Positions 1-8,002 of a DNA stretch of 12,476 bases are shown in pieces (position 1 is the stretch's first letter; every line of letters starts with the position of its first letter). Under the pieces are notes generated by a model that was not told the DNA's origin, searched no databases, and saw only the letters and a program-made list of their open reading frames with translations. This DNA is from Phycisphaerae bacterium (GTDB lineage Bacteria > Planctomycetota > Phycisphaerae > Sedimentisphaerales > Anaerobacaceae). The DNA is taken from the NCBI GenBank assembly GCA_030667885.1, contig DAOUVA010000065.1, positions 1 to 12,476 of the forward strand, given 5' to 3'. The position numbers and the translations under genes were made by a program.

Positions 1-1138
1 TAGGCTCGGAAGTTTGTGCTATCAATTCTCTTCTGACAAGATGGTCGAGAATTTTGTCTCCGAACTCAGGGGGAATATCTAATTTACTGCATATAACCTC
101 CGGCGAAACCGGTGCCCGATTCTTCACGAAAGCAAGGGCTATCTCTCTGACGATGTTTATGGCAGTATTGTCGTTTGCTATGAAATATTCTTCGGTTTGC
201 TTGGCAGCGGCAATCTCAGCGGCGTCGAGACTGCTGAGATGCTGAGTGGTAAAGGTCAACTGCAGGCCGAACAGCACAGTGAGCCAGGTAACATAAATCC
301 AGAACACTGTCATCGGAACCAGGGCCATTACACCGTAAACCGTGCTGTAAAGCTTTAATTCCGTAATGCCGTATCCGAAGGCACTTTTGGCAGCTATCCA
401 GACCAAAGCCCCTACCGCAGCGCCCCAAATGGCGGCTTTTGTCTTAACCTTTGTATTCGGCAAAACAAAATAGAGCAAAAAGAAGGCTACCGCAGCCACG
501 ATATAAGACAAGAGAATCGGTGTAATATCCGCAAGAAATGTTTTCTGAAACCACGCGATAGTTGTATATGGATTGGCTATATATATACCGGCCCCTAAAA
601 GCAAAGGTCCAAGAGTCAAAAGCGCCCAGTAACTGATAATTCGATGCAAAAAATTTCTGCCCCTCGCAACGTGCCAGATGTTATTAAACGCCTTTTCTAT
701 CGTCGACAACAAAGATAAAGCCGCCCAAACAACAATTACCACACTAAACAGAGTGATCGAGCCTTTGTTTACACCGGAAAAAAAATCGCTGACTATATTA
801 TTAAGGTATTCCGTAATCTTTATTATCTCTTCCGGTTTCTCCTCATCAATTGTTATTTCGATAGTTGACAGGTTAAGTTGCTCATAAACAAGACTCTTTA
901 GATTTTCAGCAACGTTACTATAAGCCGGGAATGACTGGAATATCAAAAGCGTTACGATAGCCAGTGGCACAATTCCGAAAACCGTATGATATGACAGAGC
1001 GGCCGCCTGGCGACCTGCATGGTTTTTCTCCAGCAGCCTGATACAATGAGACCAGAGTTTAATCTGAAAGACCGCAAACCGGCCAGCCTTGCCAAGCTGA
1101 GTCGTCGGAGTGGATAAAAGCTCCTTAAGCGATAACAT
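1..1138 (-). CDS. YihY/BrkB family integral membrane protein, C-terminus cut by window edge
   Basis: Reading from the ATG at 1138 to the left edge gives 379 codons with no stop, so the 3' end lies outside the window. A start is supported by an AAAGGG-type ribosome site about 7 bases upstream. The protein begins with a short amphipathic region, then the family-typical motif AAALSYHTVFGIVPLA (near residues 45-60) at the first membrane segment. Several further hydrophobic helices follow, including stretches around FSVVIVVWAALSLL, YWALLTLGPLLLGAGIY, YIVAAVAFFLLYFVLP and FWIYVTWLTVLFGLQL, and then a soluble tail (SPEVICSKLDIPPEFG...) resembling the winged-helix-like end seen in longer members. This family was once misnamed ribonuclease BN; its true activity is not settled, and transport has been suggested. 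It follows the AsmA-like gene by 123 bases on the same strand and is probably co-transcribed. Family assignment is firm, function is not. Confidence 0.9.
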   Translation of the reverse strand, partial: MLSLKELLSTPTTQLGKAGRFAVFQIKLWSHCIRLLEKNHAGRQAAALSYHTVFGIVPLAIVTLLIFQSFPAYSNVAENLKSLVYEQLNLSTIEITIDEEKPEEIIKITEYLNNIVSDFFSGVNKGSITLFSVVIVVWAALSLLSTIEKAFNNIWHVARGRNFLHRIISYWALLTLGPLLLGAGIYIANPYTTIAWFQKTFLADITPILLSYIVAAVAFFLLYFVLPNTKVKTKAAIWGAAVGALVWIAAKSAFGYGITELKLYSTVYGVMALVPMTVFWIYVTWLTVLFGLQLTFTTQHLSSLDAAEIAAAKQTEEYFIANDNTAINIVREIALAFVKNRAPVSPEVICSKLDIPPEFGDKILDHLVRRELIAQTSEP

Positions 1139-1261
1139 ATCTATACCCTTTCAATTCAAAGTTATATCGGCAAATTCAGGTGGGAACCTGCGAGAAAACA
1201 GCAGGCTAAATGAAGAATATTGGCCGCACCGGAATTGTTACGATTTACCGGTCTATTGATG

Positions 1262-4200
1262 TTATTTCAATAATCTTTCAAGAATATTCGGCAATTGCTC
1301 CTCCAGTTGCTGTAATAACTGGCTCTCAAGGAGTTTGCCAACATCAAGTTCGGGCCTATCGACAGTACCCCTGAGTGATACCTTAATCCTTTGGCCGGCA
1401 GTTTCCTGGCCAACTCTTACTGTTCTGCCATCGGCGGTGTAGGGTAAAGTTACGGTCATATCCAGGCTCTTATCCAGACCGATAACACCTTTGAAATTGA
1501 CAGGATTGTCGCCGATATCCATCTGCATATCATCATATCTGAGAAATCCATCCCGTAAGACAAACTTAGTCGGACGAATAGTAATAACCGCATCGCGGGC
1601 ACTGGTACCGCCCGCTGAAAAAATCGTGCTGAGCAAGCCCGACGCCTGCAAGCGCACCTGGTCCATTGAAACCGTACCAACAACTTCAGCTTGATTTTTA
1701 GCGGCAGCATCGAGCGGAATAGTGAGCTGCTCACAGCTAAAAGAAGCAATGCCGCCGGCGTTGACGGCGTCTGCGAAAATTGGATTGAGGTACATCAGAA
1801 GCTTTTTAGTCGTCTGGTCGTTGATTTTGATATTCTTCATTAGCTGGAGAGGTTCGGCCATTTTCAATTGAGCTGGTTTTTGGTTGAAATCCACCTGGCC
1901 GGCAAAATTAAACTGGCCTTCGTTGACAGTAGTCTCAAACGGTACAATTTTGAGCAGGCCGTTACGGATTTGAATATCTACGTCGGTCGGGCCAAAATCC
2001 AATCCCATATAATCGGCTTTTTCGAAACCTAATTTGGCATTGGCTGTGAGATTGGGTAATAGTTGATTTACATCATTAATGGGATATTCACTAAGGAAAC
2101 TGACAGAGTCTTTTCTCTGCCCCTTAAGTGTCAGACCTTCCGGAAGAAACGGAGCAGCGAAAGTGCTGACAGCCGACCAGTCATACTCTAACTCCGCTTC
2201 TCCGGTCAATTTAGTCTTACCAGCGTTACTAAGCTTATTAAATTCACCTTTACGGATTTTTATTTGCTGGCTGTCCAATTGTAATTTCTTAATATTGACA
2301 GTTTTCTCTTTGGGATTAATCTCAACATCAAAAACAAGCGAGACTTCATTCGGCTCAAAAGGCTCCTCGCCGGGATAAGTGAGCTTTAGACCTTTAATTT
2401 TTGTTGAGTCGGTTGTTACTTTGTAGATGTTTTTATCCGAGCTTATGGAGACTTTTGATTCGGCGATACCTGCAAGCTGTGTTTCTTTCGGTAAAGAAGC
2501 AAATAAAACCGCAAATGGCTTCACTTTTTCAAGGTCAACATTCTTAGCGTCAATATCCATGCTCACAGGCACTTGCGTATTTCCACCAATTGGAAGAACG
2601 GCCTTATCAATATTTATTTGGCCCAGGCTCGCATTTGCCTCAATAGAATTAAAGGTCAGAACGTTAGTCTTTCTGTCCACAGCAAAAGCAAACTTAATAT
2701 CCGCCCCCGGCTCTTGCGCTGTGGTACCATCCGTTGATGTTATGCGAAGATTTTTAACCTGTGACACTCCGCCGCCCGTTATCTCGCTTTCACCAATAGA
2801 CAAAGTTCCCTGTTCAAAAACTTCGCCGGCAATTTCGTATTTACCTAAATCCACAAACTGTCCGAATTCCGATTGCAGTTTTTCCAGGTCAACATACCCA
2901 TTATATTTAAGCTGTTCAAGAAGTCCGCTGGCATTAATTCTTGCAAACGAAGCTGTTATATCGAGTTCGTCGAAACGTATTTTTTTCTTATCGGTTGAAA
3001 TCTGAAGCTTACCTGTTAGCGGCTCAGAAAGAGCAAGCTTTTTGTTTTCGATGACGCCGGCCAATTCGTTGAGATTTACCTCGCCATTAAGCTTGCCGCG
3101 ATTTGCTGTAATATTTCCGCTCAATTTACCAGAGGTGACCTTCATTTCCTCTTTGATACCAAATGTGTGCGGCATTTGAGAAAGAACTGCGGCGGCATCA
3201 AGCTCAAAATCAGCATTCAAGCTCACATCCGACTCGGACGTTAAAAAGTCGGACCATGACCTAAACGTAGTGGGAACCATTCCGCCGGCTTGTGCAACGA
3301 GCCAGTCACTGTCAAATTGAAATTGTTCGATGTTTATCAATTGCTGCTCGCTTTTAAGCTTCACAGCAACATTCAATAAACTTGTTTTCAGATTATCGCC
3401 TTTGAGGGCAGGTCCAGCTACATCCAGATTCTTTGCTTTGATTGAGCCGGTCAATTTTTCGAAGTTGCCATCTTTAATTACTGCATTTAAATCGCCAGAA
3501 ACCAATCCTTTGGCTTGAACATCTATTTTAGCCAATTCAAGAATCGAACCCAAAGATTCGAGATCCAGGTCATTAACTTCTACAATCAAATCGCCGGTAG
3601 TACCTTTAAGGGACCAGTTTCTTATCGCCTTATCAGGTTTAATTTTGCCCTCAGCGTGAATCTGCGATTTCTCTGCTTTGTTGTTAACCACCGCCAGGTT
3701 GATATTAAAATCTGTTTGCCTGCCCGGCGGCCGTAAACTCAGTTTCGAATTAATCTCCGAGAGTTCAACGGTTTTTGCTTTCGAATCTGTCAATTTAAAA
3801 TTGCCGTCGTTAACGACTACATCCATAACAAGGGCAAGATATCCGGCTTTGGCGGGATTCGGCTTGGACACACCTGCAGATATCTGCCTGTTCTCAGATT
3901 GATCTTTGAGATTTACGCTTATCTTAGGCTGGTCAATTGTCGTTTGGCCGAATGAAAGGTTGCCGGTGAGAATTGAACCATAGCGGGGCTTCGTGGTGAT
4001 TTGCTTTACCTGGACGGAAATTGTGTCTGCATTATCAGCGAAACTAAGTCCCGCAATACTGATTCCTTTGAACCAGCCCATTGAAAGACCGGCGAAATCT
4101 ATCCGGCCGTCAATTGAATTGTTGATTTTACCTGATACGAAACGATTGCCCTTCTTGGATGAAATGAATGCAGGTACAAACAAGAATACCAGCACAATCA

Positions 4201-4291
4201 GAATAACGATAAATATCAAAATCAGCTTGATTATCTTCGTAGCGGATTTTTTGGGCGGCTTAGCTTTTGATATCTTTTCAGCCGACATCAT
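1262..4291 (-). CDS. AsmA-like membrane-anchored protein, 1009 residues
   Basis: I take the ATG at 4291 (MMSAEK...) because GGGGGA lies 5 bases upstream; a TTG 39 bases further out would only add a poorly supported extension. The protein has a basic cytoplasmic start (KISKAKPPKKSATK), one strong membrane helix at about residues 20-43, then some 950 residues of alternating short beta-strand segments rich in K, N, D, L and V, with phrases such as SGKINNSIDGRIDFAGL and the closing GTVDRPELDVGKLLES. This is the architecture of AsmA/YhdP/TamB-type proteins: an inner-membrane anchor with a long periplasmic beta-groove. Known relatives are implicated in moving or regulating lipids between inner and outer membranes; that role here is inference. 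No catalytic motif is visible. The gene sits 90 bases after frr and 123 bases before a YihY-family gene, suggesting an envelope module attached to the translation operon. Confidence 0.78.
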   Translation of the reverse strand: MMSAEKISKAKPPKKSATKIIKLILIFIVILIVLVFLFVPAFISSKKGNRFVSGKINNSIDGRIDFAGLSMGWFKGISIAGLSFADNADTISVQVKQITTKPRYGSILTGNLSFGQTTIDQPKISVNLKDQSENRQISAGVSKPNPAKAGYLALVMDVVVNDGNFKLTDSKAKTVELSEINSKLSLRPPGRQTDFNINLAVVNNKAEKSQIHAEGKIKPDKAIRNWSLKGTTGDLIVEVNDLDLESLGSILELAKIDVQAKGLVSGDLNAVIKDGNFEKLTGSIKAKNLDVAGPALKGDNLKTSLLNVAVKLKSEQQLINIEQFQFDSDWLVAQAGGMVPTTFRSWSDFLTSESDVSLNADFELDAAAVLSQMPHTFGIKEEMKVTSGKLSGNITANRGKLNGEVNLNELAGVIENKKLALSEPLTGKLQISTDKKKIRFDELDITASFARINASGLLEQLKYNGYVDLEKLQSEFGQFVDLGKYEIAGEVFEQGTLSIGESEITGGGVSQVKNLRITSTDGTTAQEPGADIKFAFAVDRKTNVLTFNSIEANASLGQINIDKAVLPIGGNTQVPVSMDIDAKNVDLEKVKPFAVLFASLPKETQLAGIAESKVSISSDKNIYKVTTDSTKIKGLKLTYPGEEPFEPNEVSLVFDVEINPKEKTVNIKKLQLDSQQIKIRKGEFNKLSNAGKTKLTGEAELEYDWSAVSTFAAPFLPEGLTLKGQRKDSVSFLSEYPINDVNQLLPNLTANAKLGFEKADYMGLDFGPTDVDIQIRNGLLKIVPFETTVNEGQFNFAGQVDFNQKPAQLKMAEPLQLMKNIKINDQTTKKLLMYLNPIFADAVNAGGIASFSCEQLTIPLDAAAKNQAEVVGTVSMDQVRLQASGLLSTIFSAGGTSARDAVITIRPTKFVLRDGFLRYDDMQMDIGDNPVNFKGVIGLDKSLDMTVTLPYTADGRTVRVGQETAGQRIKVSLRGTVDRPELDVGKLLESQLLQQLEEQLPNILERLLK

Positions 4292-4302
4292 TATGATCCC
4301 CC
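4292..4302 (-). promoter_or_regulatory. Ribosome binding site that fixes the AsmA-like start
   Basis: On the minus strand GGGGGATCATA directly precedes the tandem ATG ATG at 4291-4286. The G-rich core ends 5 bases before the first ATG, which favours 4291 over the in-frame TTG at 4330. Confidence 0.65.
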
Positions 4303-4381
4303 AAAATATGGTTGGTACACATAAGCACAAGGCCCTTCAACAATACCTCGCCCCGTTATGAGATGTGCACTTTTGCCAAAA

Positions 4382-4942
4382 CTAATCGAGTAGTATTTCG
4401 TCCGACTTACTTTTGATGAGTTCGTCAATCTTGTCGGAGTATTTCTTGGCCATATCATCAGACTGCTTCTTGCCGTTTTTAAGGTCATCTTCGGTGATGA
4501 GTTTGTCTTTCTGCTGTTTTTCGAGATGTTTAATGGCGTCTCTTCGTATGTTTCGAATCCCAACTTTTGTCTGCTCACCTGCTTGCTTGGCCTGCTGAAC
4601 AAGCTGTTTTCTTCTTTCCCCGCTAAGTGCCGGGATATTAAGTCTGATTACCTTGCCATCCACAATAGGTGCGATGCTGAGGTCGCTGGCTTTGATTGCC
4701 TTTTCAATTTCTTTAATCGAAGTAGGGTCAAACGGCTTAATTACAATTATATCGACCTGTGGCGCCGCAAGCGTTGCCATCTGTTTCAATGGTGTCGGCG
4801 TTCCATAGAAATCGGCCTTTATGTTTTCAACCAGTCCGGTAGAAGCCATTCCGCTACGAACGGATTTTAGCTCATCATGGAGCACTTCTACGGCCTTTTT
4901 CATTTTGGATTCGCTGTCAGAGAGTATCTCGTTAACGGACAT
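4382..4942 (-). CDS. frr: Ribosome recycling factor
   Basis: At 186 residues the protein matches the usual 185 or so. RRF works with EF-G to split the post-termination ribosome and free mRNA and tRNA for the next round. Visible hallmarks are YGTPTPL (residues 46-52, in the domain I/II hinge region), FDPTSIKEIEKAI (71-83) with SDLSIAP just after, ALSGERRKQL (105-114) and the conserved basic stretch IRNIRRDA (129-136) used in 50S contact. A helical C-terminal third completes the three-helix bundle. The normally conserved RTGRAS segment reads RSGMAS (29-34), so the Arg is a Met. The ATG at 4942 has GAGGAAAG a few bases upstream. It lies 29 bases after pyrH, as in the widespread rpsB-tsf-pyrH-frr order, and is very likely translated from the same transcript. 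Confidence 0.98.
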   Translation of the reverse strand: MSVNEILSDSESKMKKAVEVLHDELKSVRSGMASTGLVENIKADFYGTPTPLKQMATLAAPQVDIIVIKPFDPTSIKEIEKAIKASDLSIAPIVDGKVIRLNIPALSGERRKQLVQQAKQAGEQTKVGIRNIRRDAIKHLEKQQKDKLITEDDLKNGKKQSDDMAKKYSDKIDELIKSKSDEILLD

Positions 4943-4971
4943 CTTCTTTCCTCACTTGGTATTTCAATTCG

Positions 4972-5697
4972 CTATTGACACATCACTATTTTAGTGCCGA
5001 CAGGCTCACCACAAATGGCCTTTGTTATGTTGCCCTTCTCGAAAATATTCAAAACAATTATCGGAATATTGTTGTCACGGCAGAGAGTTATTGCCGAATG
5101 GTCCATCACTCTAAGTTTCTTCTCTAATACCTGGTCGTAAGACAATTGTTCAAAAAGCTGAGCATCCGGATTCTTCTCGGGGTCATCACTGTAAACGCCA
5201 TCGACTTTTGTTGCTTTTATGAGCAGGCCCACATCAAGCTCCGAAGACCTCAAAGCAGCACAGGTATCGGTAGTAAAAAAAGGATTTCCAGTTCCGCCGG
5301 CCAGTATCGCAACTCTTCCGCGTTCAAGGTGATGAAGGGCCCTTCTGCGAATAAAGCACTCGCACATCGCGGGAACCTCTATTGCACTGAGCACCCTCGT
5401 TGGCTGACCAAGCTTCTCAAGCGTCTCCTGCAGCGCACAGGCATTTATAATGGTTGCCAACATCCCCATATAATCCGCCGTGTTTCGCGGGATATGGCTG
5501 GCCTGTGAAAAAGTCTCCCCTCGAAGGAAATTACCGGCACCCACCACGACGGCGACCTGCGGGCCAATTTTGCAAATCTGTGATATCCTCTCAGCGATTG
5601 ACTCAAGCGAAGGGCCGTCAATCCCGAATTCCCCGGGCCTGCAAAAACTCTGGCCGGAAAGTTTCAGTAATATGCGACTATATTTGCTCGCTGCCAT
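4972..5697 (-). CDS. pyrH: Uridylate kinase (UMP kinase), bacterial PyrH type
   Basis: The 241-residue protein is a hexameric amino-acid-kinase-fold enzyme that converts UMP and ATP to UDP and ADP, the committed step to UTP and CTP. Motifs in order: LLKLSG (10-15, phosphate binding), VVGAGNFLRG (51-60), ADYMGMLAT (74-82), the UMP/ATP loop GTGNPFFTTDT (135-145), KATKVDGVYSDDP (161-173) and VMDHSA (197-202). The second motif has GAGN where many enterobacterial enzymes have GGGN. Lengths and spacing otherwise agree with the family, so no key residue appears lost. The ATG at 5697 is preceded by AAGGAA at 5-base spacing. The gene lies 85 bases after tsf and 29 before frr. Allosteric control by GTP and UTP is known for the family but cannot be judged from the sequence. 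Confidence 0.98.
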   Translation of the reverse strand: MAASKYSRILLKLSGQSFCRPGEFGIDGPSLESIAERISQICKIGPQVAVVVGAGNFLRGETFSQASHIPRNTADYMGMLATIINACALQETLEKLGQPTRVLSAIEVPAMCECFIRRRALHHLERGRVAILAGGTGNPFFTTDTCAALRSSELDVGLLIKATKVDGVYSDDPEKNPDAQLFEQLSYDQVLEKKLRVMDHSAITLCRDNNIPIIVLNIFEKGNITKAICGEPVGTKIVMCQ

Positions 5698-5782
5698 TTA
5701 TTCCTTATCTCCCGTCTGGACAGAAGCGGACTTGCGAGTTTCGTCGTGCACATCCTATATCACGGCTCACAAAGGACGTTTC

Positions 5783-6649
5783 TTAACCAACCTCAAATCG
5801 AACACATCTTTTTATTGTAGCCTCGCCTCCAGCCTGTTTGGCGGCATCGGAAAGAACCTGTGCAACCGACTTGCTGTCGTCTTTAACGAAAGGCTGGTCG
5901 AGAAGACAATTTTCAGCAAAGAACTTCCTCATCTTGCCTTCGACGATTTTGTCTATGATGTTGGCCGGTTTATTTTTAACCTGCTCAGCATAAATATTTT
6001 TCTCACGCTCGATGATCTCAGAGTCAATATCGTCCTTATTTAATGCCAGCGGTTTGGTTGCGGTAATGTGCATCGCTATGTCGCTGGCCGCCTGCTTCAG
6101 CACATCTGCGGCTGCTACATTGTCATCGCTGGTGTCAATTTGAATCATTGTCCCTACTTTGTCGTTGAAGTGTATGTAAGTGCTGATAAGACCCGGGCCG
6201 TCCAGCTTATATTTTGCGTAATCCCCAACCTGTGTTTTTTCGCCGGTCTTACTGACGCTTTCGGTTAAAATGTCACTGAATTTTTTGCCGTCAACAACGG
6301 ACTCAAGGATATTCTCTGCGCCCTGGTCGGCCTGGCATAACATGGCAAAGTCGGTCAGAGCTTTCGCTGTAGCCACAAATCCATCACTTTTGGCCACAAA
6401 ATCGGTCTCGCAGCAAAGCGTTGCAAGAACTGATGTTTTGCCGTCCTGGCTGCTTTTGCAGACAACCAGACCTTCAGTAGTGTCTCGTTCGGCGCGTTTT
6501 GCCAAAGTAGCAAGACCTTTTTTTCTAAGTGAGTCCAAAGCCTGCTCAACATTACCATCAGCCTCCTGAAGGGCTTTTTTGCAATCCATCATTCCCTGTC
6601 CGCTCATCTTTCTCAGCTTCATCACCATTGCTGCTGAAATTTCCGCCAT
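5783..6649 (-). CDS. tsf: Elongation factor Ts
   Basis: EF-Ts exchanges GDP for GTP on EF-Tu in the cytoplasm. The 288-residue protein opens with the UBA-like N-terminal domain and its signature (LRKMSGQGMMDCKKAL, residues 12-27, followed by ADGN). The TDFVA motif (82-86), whose Asp-Phe pair pushes into the EF-Tu nucleotide site, is intact. The core continues with DIAMHITATKPLAL (190-203), the coiled-coil region around NKPANIIDKIVEGKM (226-240), and a closing beta segment ending RFEVG. Length is close to the E. coli protein (283). The ATG at 6649 has AGGAG about 9 bases upstream. It follows rpsB after 139 bases containing a hairpin, and precedes pyrH by 85 bases. It is cysteine-rich near residues 79-80 (CC) but otherwise unremarkable. 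Confidence 0.98.
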   Translation of the reverse strand: MAEISAAMVMKLRKMSGQGMMDCKKALQEADGNVEQALDSLRKKGLATLAKRAERDTTEGLVVCKSSQDGKTSVLATLCCETDFVAKSDGFVATAKALTDFAMLCQADQGAENILESVVDGKKFSDILTESVSKTGEKTQVGDYAKYKLDGPGLISTYIHFNDKVGTMIQIDTSDDNVAAADVLKQAASDIAMHITATKPLALNKDDIDSEIIEREKNIYAEQVKNKPANIIDKIVEGKMRKFFAENCLLDQPFVKDDSKSVAQVLSDAAKQAGGEATIKRCVRFEVG

Positions 6650-6728
6650 ATTAATAACTCCTATTCTTGTACTGCTTATATTGTGTTAAAGGAAATCTAC
6701 CTACTTGGAATTTGACGTTTATACTACG

Positions 6729-6753
6729 TTAGCCGGGAAAAATCGCCGGCTGA
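6729..6753 (-). promoter_or_regulatory. Intergenic hairpin between rpsB and tsf
   Basis: AGCCGG (6731-6736) pairs with CCGGCT (6746-6751), extended by a G-T and an A-T pair to 8 base pairs with a 9-base loop. On the transcribed strand it is followed by AACGTAG rather than a U tract, so it is not a standard terminator. It may moderate read-through, or mark a processing site between S2 and EF-Ts; this is inference only. Confidence 0.3.
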
Positions 6754-6788
6754 ATACTATAAGTTATCTATCGCAGACTTGTGCCTTT

Positions 6789-7646
6789 TTACTTTGACTC
6801 CTGCTGTTCGGTTTGTGCTTGCTGAGAGGCAGTATCCGCGCTCTGCGTTGGTTTTTGCTCAACAATTGGTAATGTCTCAGGTGCTTCTTCGCTGGCCCGG
6901 GCCAGAACCGGTCTTTTTGAGCGAACGCGCCTTGGCCTTTGAGCCGGTTCCTGTCGAACGGAAACCATTGTTTTTCCAATCGCTACGGCATCGGCCAACT
7001 CGTTAAGTAACAATTCAATCGCTCTGATAGAATCGTCATTAGCAGGAATGGCCACATCTACTGTGTCAGGGTCCGAATCGGTATCGAGAAACCCGATAGT
7101 CACAATATTCAGTTTTTTGGCTTCCATCAGAGCAAGATATTCCTTCTTAGCATCGATCACAACAACAGCACCGGGCAAGCGGGACATATTCCGAATCCCC
7201 TGGAGATTAGCTTTTATCTTTCTCATCTCCCGTTTGAGCCTTGATGCCTGCTTTTTGCTCTCACTGTCAAGGGTTCCATCTTCGACCATAGCTTCCAACT
7301 GCTCCAATCTCTGCAGCCGCGAGCGTATGGTTCTGAAGTTTGTAAGCATTCCACCAAGCCATCTCTGTGAGACATAGTGCATTCCGCACTTCTCGGCGAC
7401 AGCTTCGACGCCTTTCTGCGCCTGCCGTTTCGTACCTACAAAAACAACATCTTTTCCAGAAGAGACCACTTCAGCAAGAAGCTTTTTTGCAATCAATAAT
7501 CCCTTTAAGGTTTTTTTAACATCAATAATATGAATATTACCGCGCTTTGCAAAAATGAATTGGCCCATTTTGGGATTCCATCGGCTCACGCCGTGTCCAA
7601 AATGTACCCCTGCATTTATTAGTTTCCGAGCCAGCTCTTTAGCCAC
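6789..7646 (-). CDS. rpsB: 30S ribosomal protein S2 with a C-terminal extension
   Basis: S2 binds the 30S back side near the platform and helps recruit S1. The 285-residue product starts with GTG, chosen because GGAGG ends 6 bases upstream and because the protein then begins AKELARKLINAGVHFGH, the standard S2 start. Family blocks are clear: HFGHGVSRWNPKM (15-27), FVGTKRQAQ (69-77), QRWLGGMLTNF (94-104), LPGAVVVIDAKKE (157-169) and the C-terminal signature SDPDTVDVAIPANDDSIRAI (191-210). The usual protein ends near residue 235-240. Here a tail of about 50 residues follows: first Arg-rich (QRPRRVRSKRP), then acidic and rich in Gln, Thr and Ala. It is the first gene of the translation cluster. 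In other bacteria rpsB can be autoregulated by S2; I see no recognisable copy of that leader. Confidence 0.98.
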   Translation of the reverse strand: MAKELARKLINAGVHFGHGVSRWNPKMGQFIFAKRGNIHIIDVKKTLKGLLIAKKLLAEVVSSGKDVVFVGTKRQAQKGVEAVAEKCGMHYVSQRWLGGMLTNFRTIRSRLQRLEQLEAMVEDGTLDSESKKQASRLKREMRKIKANLQGIRNMSRLPGAVVVIDAKKEYLALMEAKKLNIVTIGFLDTDSDPDTVDVAIPANDDSIRAIELLLNELADAVAIGKTMVSVRQEPAQRPRRVRSKRPVLARASEEAPETLPIVEQKPTQSADTASQQAQTEQQESK

Positions 7647-8000
7647 AAAAAACCTCCAAACAATCTACCAAAACAAGTCTCATTTGCTACATACAAACAG
7701 ATAAACCAAGGAAACTAATCGATATCGTACTATATGTCAAGAAATTATATCAAGATTTTTTACATGAGACGGATTAATTTTTCCAGTCAGCCACAGATGG
7801 ATGTCCTGCCGTACCATCAATCAACAGTTGATTTACTCATTGTATAGAACTATAAAATTGCTTGTTTTGAGATGCGAACAACCATTTCCGCCGAAACAGC
7901 AGCATGTCGGAAAAGCTTATTTGTTGAAAAATGCAAACAGACCGCCCATAATCCCCCTATAACCATAGCATGTACCCGTGAGAATTCTGAAAAAGCTTAT
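7647..8000. other. 354-base intergenic region upstream of rpsB
   Basis: The AT-rich stretch between the small unknown gene and rpsB contains no convincing coding frame on either strand. The rpsB end holds the ribosome site GGAGG (7653-7657) and the candidate promoter at 7712-7753. Further out are two dyads: AATCAAC-A-GTTGATT (7819-7833) and TATAG-AA-CTATA (7843-7854), plus one copy of a 12-base direct repeat (7911-7922). I find no tRNA-like cloverleaf and no strong terminator behind the unknown gene, so read-through into rpsB remains possible. Confidence 0.6.
7712..7753 (-). promoter_or_regulatory. Candidate sigma-70 promoter(s) of the rpsB operon
   Basis: A perfect -35 box TTGACA (7740-7735) is followed after 17 bases by TAGTTT (7717-7712), a weak -10 with three matches. 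An overlapping alternative is TTGATA (7753-7748) with TACGAT (7729-7724) at 18 bases. Either would start transcription about 60-70 bases before the GTG of rpsB. The strong -35 makes this the best promoter candidate in the gap, but the -10 is ambiguous. Confidence 0.45.
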
Positions 8001-8002
8001 TT
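7911..8002. repeat. 12-base direct repeat AAAAGCTTATTT, two copies 80 bases apart
   Basis: Copies lie at 7911-7922 and 7991-8002. The second overlaps the stop codon of the small unknown gene. Both sit in AT-rich DNA, so the repeat may be coincidence or a remnant of a small local duplication; the flanks do not continue to match. Confidence 0.35.

Noticed and set aside
1177..1190. Hairpin CAGGT-GGGA-ACCTG between the AsmA-like and YihY genes
   Set aside because: Only five pairs and followed by AATTTG on the transcribed strand, too weak to call a terminator.
2427..3005. 192-codon open frame on the plus strand
   Set aside because: It is antisense to the AsmA-like gene, has no ribosome site, and its Ser/Phe-rich product resembles no protein; it is a shadow of the real coding frame.
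4288..4330. Longer start for the AsmA-like gene at the TTG at 4330
   Set aside because: It would place residues such as CLCVPTIFWGI before the basic segment, with a badly spaced ribosome site. The ATG at 4291 has GGGGGA at good distance.
5543..5554. GAGN instead of GGGN in the second PyrH motif
   Set aside because: A Gly to Ala change here looks like tolerated family variation; all other substrate motifs are intact, so loss of activity is not suggested.
5480..6043. 187-codon open frame on the plus strand across pyrH and tsf
   Set aside because: It spans the complement of two conserved genes and their spacer, with no ribosome site or recognisable motif.
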